Shown here in pieces: positions 33,976 to 45,267 of a stretch of DNA of 64,000 nucleotides; the stretch's first letter is position 1, and every line of letters starts with the position of its first letter. The position numbers and the translations under genes were made by a program. The notes beneath the pieces are model-generated. The model saw nothing but the letters and a program-made list of their open reading frames with translations, had not been told where the DNA came from and did no database searches. The stretch spans positions 82,520,564-82,584,563 of the forward strand of contig CM077166.1 of the NCBI GenBank assembly GCA_039583875.1. Reading direction: 5' to 3'. The stretch comes from Platanthera guangdongensis. Taxonomy: Eukaryota > Streptophyta > Magnoliopsida > Asparagales > Orchidaceae.

Positions 33976-34440
33976 TGGACTTTGAAACTTTTCCTGCATT
34001 CCTGCATTTTCTTAATCTGCACATATAAACTCAAAACAACATCAAATACACCTTGATGCATATCATTGAGTAAGGTGAGGCTTCTTCAAATATGGTACAC
34101 ATTTTCTAATGTACCCAACAATCTCGCCCTATTTGGAGAAGTCATAACCCTTAGTCAATGATATACACCATTCATAATAAACACACATTGTGATGTATAA
34201 AAACATTACATGATAGGGTAACTTATCAACAAAACATGTATAAAATGTCATCACAGAATAATGATGCAAACATAATGAGCATTAATCATTATTTTGTTTA
34301 AACTTTCAAAAGTTTTTTAACAATAGTTTACATAGATTTTTAAAAACTAAAGATTACAATGTTGTAAAATCTAGTTAATCTATTCTAAGGCTGATCAGGC
34401 TCCTTGATGACTATGCCTTTGCCCGACTAGATCTTGGCTT

Positions 34441-36938
34441 GTAACTGGGGCTTCAGTATCTTCAGCTGGCTTCTTGCCCTTCAGATCTTTCTTCTTTTGT
34501 TCTTCAGCCCTTATTCTTTGCCTTTCAAAATAATGAAAAGGTTTTGGGAAGTACTTGCTAGGCTCCTAAGCATTAGGAGGTAGTTTCCCAGCTTTTGCCT
34601 TTCTCCTATATTGTAGAATGGCTTCCTGCCTAGCTTCATGCTTGTTCCATTCTTGCTCAGCATACCATTTACCCCTTTCATGGGTCTGGTCCTTTACAGC
34701 TTTCCAGGCAGTCAATATAATATTCCTAGAAGTTGGGCTCCATTGCTCAAAATCAGGCTTCAACTCAGCCTGTTCTCTGAACCTTTTCTTAGACAATAGA
34801 GCTTCCTTTTGAGCTTCCTTGGCAGCCTCTGACATTTCCACTTTCTCAATAATAATATTGTCAACCCTTGGATATATAATAGCATCAGAGCTACCCTTGG
34901 ATATCCACTTTCTCAATAATAATAATAAGCAGGTTGCACACCTGACTCAGCTACATTATCATCATCACATAGGGGTGGATATCCAAGGGTGGCTCTGATG
35001 CTATTAGATATCCATTTAGCATGATCTGAGCCTGCTTTGACTAACACTCTCTCCCCCTTTATGACTTCTCTCTCAATATGAGCTCGGATGTCATCTTTCT
35101 GAAATCTTACTTGGGCATCTAGATAATTAACACCATCTTTATAAAAGGACCTTAGTTTCAGTAGTTGATCAAAAATGAGCTTTTGAGAATTCTTAATAGC
35201 TGTTTGTACAACAGCTATTTCTTCCTGTAATTGTTTATCAAAATCTGACTTCAATTGAACAAAATGTTCAGTCCCAATGGGAGCTTGTTTGTGAACTTCT
35301 GTGACAATTATATTGTGAGATTCTATCAGATTGTCATTCATCCTGAGTTGATTTTCTAGGACATAGCCTTGCTTGACCACTATATCATCAACTTGAGTCT
35401 TTATTCCTTCTTGTTGTTTTGCTAGAAAAACTACATCATTACCTCCTTTATGAAAGCAATCTGTCATCTCCCTCTTATTCTGATTTACCTCAAATCTAAT
35501 TGATTTGATATCTTGAGCCAAGGAGAATTGCAGATCTTTATGAGTTTCATCTATATATTTCTCCATGGCTATCCTTTGTTCATCTAAATTTACTTGCAAA
35601 GATACCAACAAAGAGCTATAATCTTGTGCAGGAACTGGTTGTGGAGCAGTTTACAATGCGCTTTTATAGCTTTGGCTTCTTCTTTTGAAAACCATCAGCT
35701 TTCTCTTCTTTGCTTGAATTTCTGCTTCATATTCAGAAGCTGAGGTACTTGCTATATCAACTCTTTTCTGAGGACTAAGAGGCAGTTCCTTTTCATTCCT
35801 AGGTTACTCCCCCTCAGTTCTTTCTTGCTCCCCCTCAATTCTGACTTGCTCCCCCTTAGTTCTTACTTGTTCTATATCATGGAACAACTCTTCAAGGGTA
35901 AACTCTTATTGAGGTTGGACTAGAGGCACTCTTAACTCTGGAGCATCAGCAGCTGTAGATGTATCCTCCATGATAACATCCTGTGCTTGATTGTTGAGTT
36001 GAGTGGTCTGGTAAACATCAACCAAGGGCACAGTTAGTGTTTCATCTTCATTATTGAAAATTGATTGATTAACTTTTTGGATTACCTCAAGAATAGTTTG
36101 AGTAGCCATTTCACTTTCTAAGTGTGTTGGCTCTTCCTCAAGATGAGGCTCCCCCTGCACCTGAGCACCATCTGTAATGTCTTGTGCAGGAGATTTTTCA
36201 GCAATCTCTGGCCTCTCTTCATCAGGCATGTCCTTTGTTAGGACTCTATCCTAGCTGGAGATTATCCTTATATCCATTCTTCTCATGTGGTTGATCTTAG
36301 AACCAGTAGTCTGTTCCATTACTTCTGGAATTGTTCCAGCCAAGTATAGACTCATGATTCTTCCCAGATTTGGCTTCTTAATACCTTCCTTAATCTTTTC
36401 AAAGATTACTGCAGACCAATCTGTGTTCAGTCTGAAGATAATCCTGGTCATCAGGCTGAATATATAGGCTGAAACCCTATCATGTCCCCCTGGCTTGCAG
36501 AGAATGACCTTTCCAACCACTTCAGAAAGGAATTTTCCTTGCAGATTCATCCCTTTCCTGTTCATTGCAGATTCAATCTTCATGGTGGGATCCAATCCAC
36601 ACCACTGGAGTGCTTCCCTGGTCTTGGTAGAGGTAACTTCTTCATCTTCTTGAGTTTTGGTCAGATGAAGAGTTTTTCGTATGCTCTTCATGGTGAGTTT
36701 GATTTTATTACCCTGGATTGAAGACCTAATCTTTAATCCAGTAGAATCCTGAGTTACAAGCTCCATAGAACTCAAGGATTTCCTTCTTCCATATCTTAGT
36801 AGGTTCGGATACCAGAAATTCCAAACCATTCGCAGTAATTAGGGTAATTACTGTTTTAATCTCGAGTTCCGCATTATCAAAAGCATTGCGAACCAGCTCA
36901 TAGCCTTCGTTGATGTTATCTTCAAGCATTGGCGCCAT
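34441..36938 (-). pseudogene. Long 3' ORF, copia-B
   Basis: Counterpart of 18724-21237: ATG at 36938, the conserved CKPGGHDRVSAY and LGRIMSLYLAG domain (36251-36829), the acidic part (35906-36229), three QxRTEGE units, a coiled-coil-like region (34913-35611) and the charged C-terminus (34566-34916). A stop near 36250 differs from copia-A (Trp to TAG), while the stops near 35909 and 35650 are shared with it. Confidence 0.7.
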
Positions 36939-36977
36939 TGGGGTTGAGAGAAATCTTGTATTGAGAAGAGAGAATTT

Positions 36978-37430
36978 GTCGACACAAGGTTTTGTTCTCG
37001 AAAATATGGAGAGTGTGTCGACAGAGTATGTTGTTGACCTATTTATACCCTTCTAAATAATGAAGGTCAAAAGGCACAACAAAATTCTCTTAATGTGTCG
37101 ACACAGTTGAAATGTGTCGACACAGACTTCTAATGTCTCGACAGAGGTATTGACTTCGATGTGTCGACACCAATTGATGATGTGTCAACACAGACATTCT
37201 TATCAGTTCGACAAGAAATTCCGTGTCGACTCTAATTCTAAGTGTCGACACAACTTCTGGATGTGTCGACACAACTTCTGGATGTGTCGACACAACTTCT
37301 GGATGTGTCTACACAACTGCTCTAAAGTGTCGACACCAATTTTTCTAAATGTGTCGACACCACTTTCCTGGTGTCTCGACACCAACTACTATGTGTTGAC
37401 ACAGACAACTTTTTGTGTCGACACAATTTT
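36978..37430. repeat. Internal TGTCGACA array, copia-B
   Basis: Same place as 21268-21690, with about 17 motif copies. Units are gained relative to copia-A: 'TGTCGACACAACTTCTGGA' occurs three times in tandem near 37254-37310 against two in copia-A, and there is an added unit near 37375-37400. Confidence 0.88.
37039..37047 (-). promoter_or_regulatory. Candidate internal TATA box, copia-B
   Basis: GGGTATAAATAGG on the minus strand, about 100 bp before ATG 36938, conserved with copia-A. Confidence 0.6.
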
Positions 37431-37449
37431 ACTTAGCCAAATTTATTAA

Positions 37450-39535
37450 ACTAATTTATGTTCAACATTCCTAATTCAATTTTGAAATTATTTAATTTAG
37501 TTTCATCTAATGGCTTAGTGAACATGTCAGCAATTTGTAAATCTGTATTAACAAATTCTAAAGAAATATCTTCTTTTTTTACATGATCTCTAAGAAAATG
37601 GTATCTTATTTATATATGCTTTGTTCTACTATGAGAAACATGATTATGAGCAATATAAATAGCACTAGTAGAATCACATAATAATGGAGTTCTACTTACT
37701 TGAATACCATAATCTTCTAAATGATGCTGTATCCACAACAGCTGTTCACAACAACTTCCTGCAGCAACATACTCAGACTCAGCTGTGGAAATTGCCACAC
37801 TAGTCTGCTTCTTATAGCTCCATGACACAAATCTTCCTCCTAGAAATTGACAGGTGCCTGTTGTGCTTTTCCTATCTACTTTGCATCCTGCAAAGTCTGC
37901 ATCTGAATAGCCTATTAGTAGAAAATCTCTATTCCTAGGATACCAAAGGCCTAGATTAGGTGTGCCCTTAAGATATCTCAAAATCCTTTTGACAGCAGTA
38001 TAATGAGATTTTTTAGGGCAGGATTGGTACCTAGCACAAACACATGTAGCATACATGATGTCAGGTCTACTAGCAGTCAGATAAAGGAGGGAGCCAACTA
38101 TCCCTCTATACAAAGATTCATCTACAGGTTTTCCTGCATCATCTTTGCTTAAAGGCATACTTGTCCCCATTGGAGTTCTCATGGTAGTGGATGACTCCAT
38201 ACCATACTTCTTAATTAACTCCTGGGTGAACTTAGACTGGGATATAGACAGGCCATCATCAGTCTGTCTTACTTGGAGTCCCAAGAAGAACTTAAGTTCT
38301 CCCATGCTGCTCATCTCAAACTTCCCTTGCATAAGTTTTGCAAACTTTCTACAAAGGTTGTTTTCAGTAGAACCAAATATTATGTCATCAACATATATTT
38401 GGACTAGGATGATCTTTCCTTTGGATTCTCTAAGGAATAGAGTCTTGTCTATTTTCCCCCTTGAGAATTTCTTCTCAATGAGGAAAGTAGACAGGGTTTC
38501 ATACCAAGCCCTTGGGGCTTGTTTCAACCCATATAAAGCTTTCCTAAGTTTATAAACATAATTAGGATTGAGTGGATCAACAAAACCTGAGGGCTGTTCT
38601 ACATAGACCTCCGCTTTTAAGTCTCCATTTAAGAATGCTGACTTAACATCCATTTGGAACACTTTAAAGCCTTGATATGCTGCATAGACAAGGAATAGCC
38701 TTATTTCTTCCAACCTTGCCACTAGAGCAAAAGTCTGATCAAAGTCTATGCCATCTTCCTGCCTGTATCCTTTGGCAACTAGTCTTGCCTTGTTCTTCAC
38801 TATGATCCCACTCTTATCAAGCTTGTTTCTATAAATCCACTTTGTCCCTATGACATTGTGGCCCTTTAGTTTTGGAACCAACTCCCAGACCTTGCACCTT
38901 CTGAATTGATTTAACTCCTCCTGCATAGCACCAATCCATTGTGGGTCTTGAATAGCTTCTTAAAATCTCTTGGGTTCCAGTTGAGATAAGAAGCTTGAGC
39001 AAAGAACTGTATTTAAGTTCCTGCTTCTTGTTTGTACTCCATGTCTTGGATCACCAATGATCTGGTGTGCAGGATGATCCTTTAAATGTCTAACTACTGG
39101 AGGTAATCTATCAACAGTTTGACCTTCTTCAATCTCTTCATTATGCTGCACCTCATGGTCTTCATTAGCCTCTTGAGTGTCTTGTACTCCCCCTGGACAG
39201 CAACTACCATTTTCCTCATCTTGCTTTGCAGTTGGATCTTCTCTGATAGTAAGCTGGTCCATCTTCTTCTGTATACCTGTAGAGCTACAAGAACTACTAG
39301 GCAACTCACTGTTAATAAGTCTAGATTCATCAAATATGACATGAACAGACTCTTCTACAACTTGAGTAGCCAAATTGTAGACCCTATAAGCCTTACTATT
39401 GTTACTGTACCCAACAAATATCCCATCTTGGGATTTGGCAGTAAACTTAGTTAGGTGAGACTTGCCATTATTAAGCACATAACACTTGCAACCAAAGATC
39501 CTAAAATAGGATAAGTTTTGTTTTCTGCCTTTCAT
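37450..39535 (-). pseudogene. Integrase tail, RT and RNase H, copia-B
   Basis: Better preserved than copia-A: a 438-codon open run (38926-37610) covers the whole RT with [13 protein letters not shown] and [10 protein letters not shown], and most of RNase H with [19 protein letters not shown] and [14 protein letters not shown], then a TAA near 37609. Upstream in the same frame is the integrase tail and hinge (39535-38960), separated by a stop near 38958. Confidence 0.87.
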
Positions 39536-39561
39536 AACCTCATAGGGTGTCTTTTTGTGGC

Positions 39562-40041
39562 TTATGGTGATGGAACCCTATTGAGCACATGGCATGCAGT
39601 GTTTACTGCCTCAGAGCAAAAATATTCTGGGAGAGTAGTGTCACTCAATAGTGTTCTTCCAGCCTCAATCAATGTCCTATTCTTTCTTTCAGCAATGCCA
39701 TTTTGCTGAGGTGTTCTAAGTGAGGAGAATTCCTGATGAATCCCAAATTCTTCACACAACCTTGTCATACTTTTAGATTGGAATTCAGTTCCATGGTCAC
39801 TTCTGATTTTGACCACTGAACTATCTAATTCATTCTGAATTTGTTTGACAAAATTGCAGAAGACATTTGGGGTTTCAGATTTCTGCCTCAGAAAGAATAC
39901 CCATGAAAATCTAGAATAGTCATCTACAACCACAAAAGTATAAACCTTCCTACCTAGACTATGAACTGGCATAGGACCAAATAAATCCATATACAAGAGA
40001 TATAAGCACCTCACTGAGTCTTTGGTTTCTAGGCTATGAAA
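39562..40041 (-). pseudogene. Integrase core, truncated, copia-B
   Basis: The core triad is present (Asp in YMDLFGPM, Asp in IRSDHG, Glu in NGIAERKN). The N-terminal zinc finger is missing because homology ends at about 40041. The C-terminal end has the same frameshift as copia-A. A Trp in the usual EYFWAEAVN reads Cys-Ser here. Confidence 0.82.
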
Positions 40042-40239
40042 TTGTTATCCTTGGAGATAACAATAAGAATCTTATTGTTATCATTGGAAACCTTGCCATC
40101 AATAAATGTCTGGAAAAGTCGGCTCAAACCCTAATAGCTTGGCTTTAAGGAGTATCTATATAGTTAGAAGACTTTCAAATTAACTTAGACAAACGGAAAC
40201 CTTGAGAATCCCATTTAACCCGTCGAGCTTGGCTTTAAG

Positions 40240-40600
40240 GAGAATCACATTTAAGGAGAATCCCATTCCCGCCGACTCTTCACATTCCTTACGAATCCCG
40301 CACGGTCTTCGCCGAATCGTCTTCCCGCAAGGTTCTCGCCAAATCCCGCCGAACTCCGCAGGATTTTCGTCGAGCGAAGAAGAACTCCGCAGGACTCCGC
40401 AGGAAACTCACCATGAATCGTGCAGGCTTCCGTCGAATCCCGCCAAATCACGCCGAACTCCACAGGAAACTCACCGAATCCGCTAGTTTCTCACCGAAGG
40501 TTTCTCGCAAGAATCCCGCCGAAGTTTCTCACCAGGGAAGTTTCTCACCGACGATCTCTCCCGGTTTCGATTCCTTCTTCCAGGAATTTCTCCGCGTGCA
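40240..40600. repeat. CCG-rich short repeats upstream of the plus-strand ORF
   Basis: Degenerate repeats such as AATCCCGCCGAA, AACTCCGCAGGA and GTTTCTCACCGAAGG recur at 20-40 bp intervals. One block, GTCGAGCGAAG (near 40370), also occurs in the gypsy-1 LTR near 6457. The array ends about 150 bp before ATG 40755, with no clear TATA box. Confidence 0.65.
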
Positions 40601-40754
40601 CTCATCGGGTGTCCCTCGTCTTCATCGAACTAACTCACCGTCTACGCCTTTAGGTAACCACCCCCCTCACCCTTACTTGGACTTGTTCACTAGTGTCGCT
40701 TCCTTTTTGATTTTTGATTAAGCGTATAGTAGGGCTTCTCTCCCTAGCTCTGCA

Positions 40755-41690
40755 ATGGCTCCAAGGACAACCGCTGGGCTGGTCACTGGTTGCGAGCTAG
40801 TTCGAACAGGGTTCTCTCATGCCTCTGACGAATTCAGAAACATCATTCTGATGCTGGAAGAGGCTGGGCTCTCATTCGTCCTGGAGCACCCGTGCAAAAT
40901 CTTGGACAAAGAGGTGCTGGAGTTCTTCGCTACCGCAAAACTCCGGAATGGTGACTCTCTTATCAAAAGCAAGGTGGCTGGGGCAAAGATCAAGATGTCT
41001 GCCAGCAAGCTGACCCGCTTCCTACAGCTCTCTAGCTCGGAGCATGAGGACTATCTTGAGGAAGAAGACAAAACCAGGACTCTCTTATTCTGTGGTCTCC
41101 CATGAGGAACTCGGTCAATAAAGCGCAAGAATATGAATGAAGAAGGGAAGCTTCTGTCAGACATAATCGGAAAAGTCCTCATCTGCAAGCCAGGCTCTCA
41201 TGACCATATCTCTGCTGACATGTTCAAGGTCCTGGTGGCAATTGTCTGCCATAAAAGGTTCAACTGGGGGGCATTGCTGTTCGAGAAGATAAAGGACACC
41301 CTGAGATCTCCGAGCTTTGGACGAATCATTAGTCTGTATCTCAATCAGCTGAATGGAGATAAATATGACATGAGTAAAGGTATTCCTATACATTACCTCA
41401 AGAAAATGGACTCGAGTGTTTTTGACAGATGGGAGAGGCGAATTGGGCAGGCTCCCGTGGAAGAACAACAGGATGTATCTCCAGCAGTAACCCCCAGTGA
41501 AATTCCTGATACTTTGACTGCAGGAACTGAGGGGGAGCCTCGACCCACTCATGCTGATATCGTAGCTGACATCTCCCAAATGGCCAGAGATGCTGTGGCA
41601 GATATACAAGAAGACAGTGAAGCTGTGCCGGAGAATGAGGAGGCCCTGAACGGGAAAGAGAACTATGGAATATTACAGGTGCGGGAAATG
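40755..41690 (+). pseudogene. Homologue of the copia 3' ORF N-terminal domain
   Basis: Plus-strand frame from ATG 40755, with one in-frame TGA (41103-41105). The first part (VTGCELVRTGFSHASDEFRN, then 'LEHPCKILDKEVLEFF') and second part (VLICKPGSHDHISADMF, then FGRIISLYLNQ) align in order with the copia-A 3' ORF (GYELVRNAFDN..., VILCKPGGHDRVSAY, LGRIMSLYLAG). An acidic tail follows, with similarity ending near 41670. It is clearly diverged from copia-A and copia-B, so it derives from another element family or an older domesticated copy. The function of the domain is unknown. Confidence 0.72.
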
Positions 41691-41731
41691 GTTATTGTAT
41701 ATGGAGCCGGAAATTATAACAATTTCATAGC

Positions 41732-42448
41732 TTATAAATTTATAATTCTCCATAGTTATGGTTATTGTTATTATAGGTGAGCATTCTAACAATAACCAGA
41801 ACTAGTGAGATTCTTAGAACTAGTGAGATTCTCAGAGCTAATTCTCCTCAGAACAAGCATACTAACCATTTGACGTTAGCGAAGCCTTTTATAATTCTCC
41901 ATAGTTTCTAGTGATAATTCTCCATAGGTCAAAATAATTCTCTCTAACACCTTCGTTTTTTTTCTTTACTTTCTCGAAAATCTTTCATCCACTATTTTCC
42001 TTTTCATTTTTGGATAATTTTTGTAATATCAACTTTTTATTGGCGTAGTAGATGTGAACAATCCAAGACACATATTATTTATATTTCCAAGATAATTTCA
42101 TTAGTCTTCTTTTATTATCTAGGAGTTGCTTTTTGAAAATTTTCAAAACTAATGCTTTAAATAAATTTAGAAGCATGAAAATGATTTAGGCCGTCTTTGT
42201 TTTCGTTTGATCCTTTTGCCCAACCTAAATTTTTTTTTACCCCTAGTTATCCACTTTTGAGCCTTTTTCCTTCCTCAATTGATTAGCTCCACTTATCATT
42301 TCATTTTCACCAAAGCTTAAATATTCCAACCTATCTAATCACAATAGCCATTTTAAGTTTCATCAAAACTAAATTTTCATAATTATGATAGCGTTATCTT
42401 TGTGATTTGTTTTTGGAGAACTTTTTGAAAAATATGCTCAAAAGATAT
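41732..42448. other. AT-rich spacer without recognised gene
   Basis: Contains three copies of ATAATTCTCCATAG (near 41742, 41889 and 41919) and a direct pair AACTAGTGAGATTCT (41800-41834). No domain or element end was identified. Part of it may be the diverged 5' portion of the LTR that follows. Confidence 0.5.
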
Positions 42449-43694
42449 TCTCCACTTGAGCATGTGAAGATCTTCCTTTTTGCATAGGGAAAACCCGCTC
42501 CTGCGAGTGTGTGGCGAGTATGCGGTGTTCCTTGGGGTTGACGGGAATAATCCCCCTTGTGTTACATATAGAGTCTGGAATCGAAGTACGGGCATAGGCA
42601 TTGTGTGTGAAGCCTACCCGGACATGTTGGTATGGATCGGTGATGTTGCATTTGTTATGATTTGCCAGAGAAGACTCCGTGCTTTGGGTTTTTGGGTTTC
42701 TACGCGGTAGATTGCAGCAGGGATCCTTGGAGGTTAGCTCCAAGGCGCACCCGGAAAACTGAGTGGAATCGTTGTTCTGCTAACTTGGCGGTCTGGGAAC
42801 CAGCCTTGAACATAACTAGGTTATGTGATTGATTGGAATGTCAGGATCCGAGAGAAGCTTAGCCCGTGCGTACGTCTTAAGGTGAACTACGCGGTTGAGC
42901 AACGGGAAAGTGGAATTGGACCTGGGCTATGTGGTTCGGTGCGAGAGACCCGAAAAGGGGACTTGCTGTTAGCATAGTCGGTAGCCTTAGACAGTGGTCA
43001 AGAAGGCTGAAATGCTCATGTTGTTGCCATCCTGTGGGTGGTGGTGAAGACGCTGAAGTGTCAGGATTCACCGTTAATGTGTCCTGAGTGTACGGGGTGT
43101 TTGGCTGTGCGAGCCTACACCTGTGGCGAAGTATGTTTTTACATAATTGTTTAGCTGGGCTAATGATATGCAGGGAAGGAGTACCTCCATCACGAGAAAG
43201 GGACGGGGTCATTATAATTTGGTCGGCTTTTGCTGACCATTGCATTGTTTGCCACCGTGCGGTGGAATGTTGCTTGCAGGTGCTGCGGAGCCGAGTGCAA
43301 GTTAGCGTGCTGGAGCCCATGTTGCTGTGCTGGCCCTTGAAGGTCGTAAAGAATACTTGTTTTTATTTTGTCATGTGTGGCCGGCCTGCGAGACGATGTA
43401 TGTAAGACACTATCTTATTAAGTGAATATTTGTAAGGCCATAAGGCCGTGTACCCTTTCAGTGTATTTGGTTTTCATTCATGTTATGTGGATGTGGACAT
43501 TCATGATTATGGATTTAAGTTTTGGGTTCTTTCAACTATTTAAAAGCTTCCGCTAGAATGCTCTGTGTAGGACAAGTAGTCTTAATTAGATAGTTGGATA
43601 TTCTTATGTAACCCTTCCGACTGTCCGTGGTATATGGCGTCGTGTTCCAGCTGGACCTTTTGTTAAATGCCATGTGACAGATGGGGGTGTTACA
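42449..43694 (+). mobile_element. Plus-strand gypsy LTR, 5' end undefined
   Basis: In reverse orientation it parallels LTR-A (53216-54480): CACTTGAGCATGTGAAG, the 'GGTATGGATCGGTGATGTTGCAT' segment, the CCGTGCGGTGGA block, and the end GGGGGTGTTACA at 43694. It lacks the U3 dyad array, so it is truncated or too diverged to follow upstream. No internal retroelement sequence follows, so it may be a solo LTR. Confidence 0.6.
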
Positions 43695-44114
43695 CAACCC
43701 TTGAGAGAGGTGGACGTTAAATCTCCTGGATTGGAGTGGAATCCAATAACGGGGTTCACAGCATAAAGCGGGTTTTAGGCCTCCGATTTGGACTAGAGTT
43801 CGGTCAGACCTTCCTAAACTCAGATGAGCATGCCTTCGAGAGAAGCGTGTTCTTGCTTTAAGAACCTCCGCGGTCAAGGTCTCTTGCCTTATTAATTTAA
43901 AAAGTTTATTATTGCATGTTTTGATCAACTTAAGCCGAGATGATTCTCGATCGAGTACTATCGCTTAATTATCATTTAGCTGTTCTCTAATTTGCAAGTA
44001 AAACGTTCTCACTTCTTTAATTTAGTAAGCAACCCCAAAATAACTTTTATTTGATAAGATAATAGTAACTCCTTGAAGTAGAAGTACTCAAATTTCCCCG
44101 GGTAATACGACCTT
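43695..44114. other. Spacer between gypsy LTR and copia-C LTR
   Basis: No ORF with a recognised domain. It is GC-moderate at first, then AT-rich, and ends in CCCCGGGTAATACGACCT next to the copia-C LTR end. It is not assigned to any element. Confidence 0.5.
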
Positions 44115-45267
44115 TGAAAGTGCAAGCTAGATCTGATATACTCTAGAGGGGGGGGGGGTGAATAGAGTATGGTGCTTAAAAATGTTTTACAACAGTTGTT
44201 GTAATCTGAGTGAACAGGGAAGCAAATAGCAAATCTAAACACAGCAGCTATCTAATTACAATCTACAAAAGAAACTAATCACAGATCACAGCCAGAAACA
44301 AAAATAAAGACAAGCAAGCCAGAAGACATAAGGAGCTATAGTGGTTCCCCTAAACTTGGGTACATCCACTCTTCTACCACCCTAGGTAGGAATCCACTGC
44401 AGGATGAGTTGATCAGGTGTCCTGGGCACCAATGAGCTTTTGATAAGGTGCTCAAAAACCAAATCAGATTTTTTGATCAGGTGTCTTGCCAACAATGAGC
44501 TTTTGATAAGGTGCTCAAAAACCAAGCACAAACTTTTGAAGGGAGTTTGAAAAAAACTTTATAGAGATGGGGATGAGAGAGTGATGGAAGTATTCTCTTT
44601 CTCAGAGTAGCTGAGAAGACTATGTGGATATTGATGTTGTCAAAGCTCCCCCTGAGTTCTTGAGATGTTCAGGAAATGAAGCTTTCTTGTAGGGTGATAG
44701 GCCTTCAGAAAGTTGATCTCCAGCAATTGATGATTTCAGCAACAGCTGAAATGTTAGGTGTCTGGAGTCTTGAATGATGATGGCCTTGAACACTTGAATC
44801 AAAAGAGATCTGAATATTTCAGTTGGTTGATCTCCTTGGTTGTGTGTTCTTGTATGAATTCTTTGAGACAGAGAATGTCTACAACTCTTTTTCTTTTTCT
44901 CTTTGAGTGATTGTTGTTGTGAGAAAGATGTTGTTCCAGAGAAAAGTTGTAGCAGAGAATATTTTTCTCTTCTTCTTCTTGTGCACTCTCTACAGATGCT
45001 ATCAGAATTCAAAAATCTTATCTTTTATTCCCTTTGTTCTGAATAGAAATGATCCTCTGTCTAGAATAGCCGTTAGCCTATCATTAATTGACTTCCTTAA
45101 TTGCAATTGTCTTCTGGGGGAAAGTCCAAAGAAACATTCCTTGATAATCCCTTGAAACTTGGTCAAGAATAAATGAAAATGGCTACAAGATCTTCTGAAT
45201 TAATTGCTGACAATAACTCCTTAACTGTTCTGAATTTTGAATCTTGAAAATCATTTAACTCTTCAGA

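Larger units (their letters stand above)
10205..34120 (-). mobile_element. Ty1/copia SIRE-type element copia-A, with two nested insertions
   Basis: Minus-strand element: 5' LTR 34120-32402, primer site, gag (32321-31065 and 25475-24881), protease/integrase, RT, RNase H, a long extra 3' ORF (21237-18724), a polypurine tract and 3' LTR 11962-10205. TR-GAG1a and TR-GAG2 interrupt it; removing each and one copy of its target duplication rejoins the sequence. Long LTRs, the CTAGAGGGGGG...TGAATAG LTR end and an extra ORF after pol are known hallmarks of the SIRE/Maximus lineage. Many stops make it non-autonomous now. The bases left of the 3' LTR are AAGCA; no matching target duplication can be checked because the other side is copia-B. 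Confidence 0.9.
32402..34120 (-). repeat. LTR shared by copia-A (5') and copia-B (3')
   Basis: Very similar to 10205-11962, with the same ends (TGTTGGGTAC at 34120, TTCTTTCA at 32402). Gag of copia-A lies on one side, while the other side (34121 onward) is 3' internal sequence of copia-B rather than flanking DNA. It has the G-run near 32430 (plus strand), the TATA box at 33404-33411 and a TGTCGACA array. Confidence 0.9.
34121..40041 (-). mobile_element. Copia-B, 5'-truncated sister of copia-A
   Basis: It matches copia-A (with TR-GAG1a removed) from the polypurine tract through the 3' ORF, internal TGTCGACA array, RNase H, RT and into the integrase. It stops matching at about 40041, inside integrase, right after 'ggctatgaaa'. 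Gag, protease and the 5' LTR are missing. Its 3' LTR is the one copia-A uses as its 5' LTR. It shares several disabling mutations with copia-A. Confidence 0.9.
40033..41731 (+). other. Segment bounded by 16-bp inverted repeats
   Basis: GCTATGAAATTGTTAT occurs at 40033-40048 and in reverse complement at 41716-41731. The left copy overlaps the last bases of copia-B (GGCTATGAAA). Between them lies a plus-strand ORF related to the copia 3' ORF, with a CCG-rich repeated leader. The inverted repeats may mark an inversion or repair junction, or they may be the ends of an unknown mobile unit; no target duplication was recognised. Confidence 0.5.

Noticed and set aside
40033..41731. Classical DNA transposon with terminal inverted repeats
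   Set aside because: The left repeat overlaps copia-B sequence, no target duplication was found and no transposase is encoded. Left as an unexplained bounded segment.
42480..43405. Short plus-strand frames after the orphan 3' ORF homologue
   Set aside because: The region matches a gypsy LTR in reverse orientation and the frames are not preserved between LTR copies.
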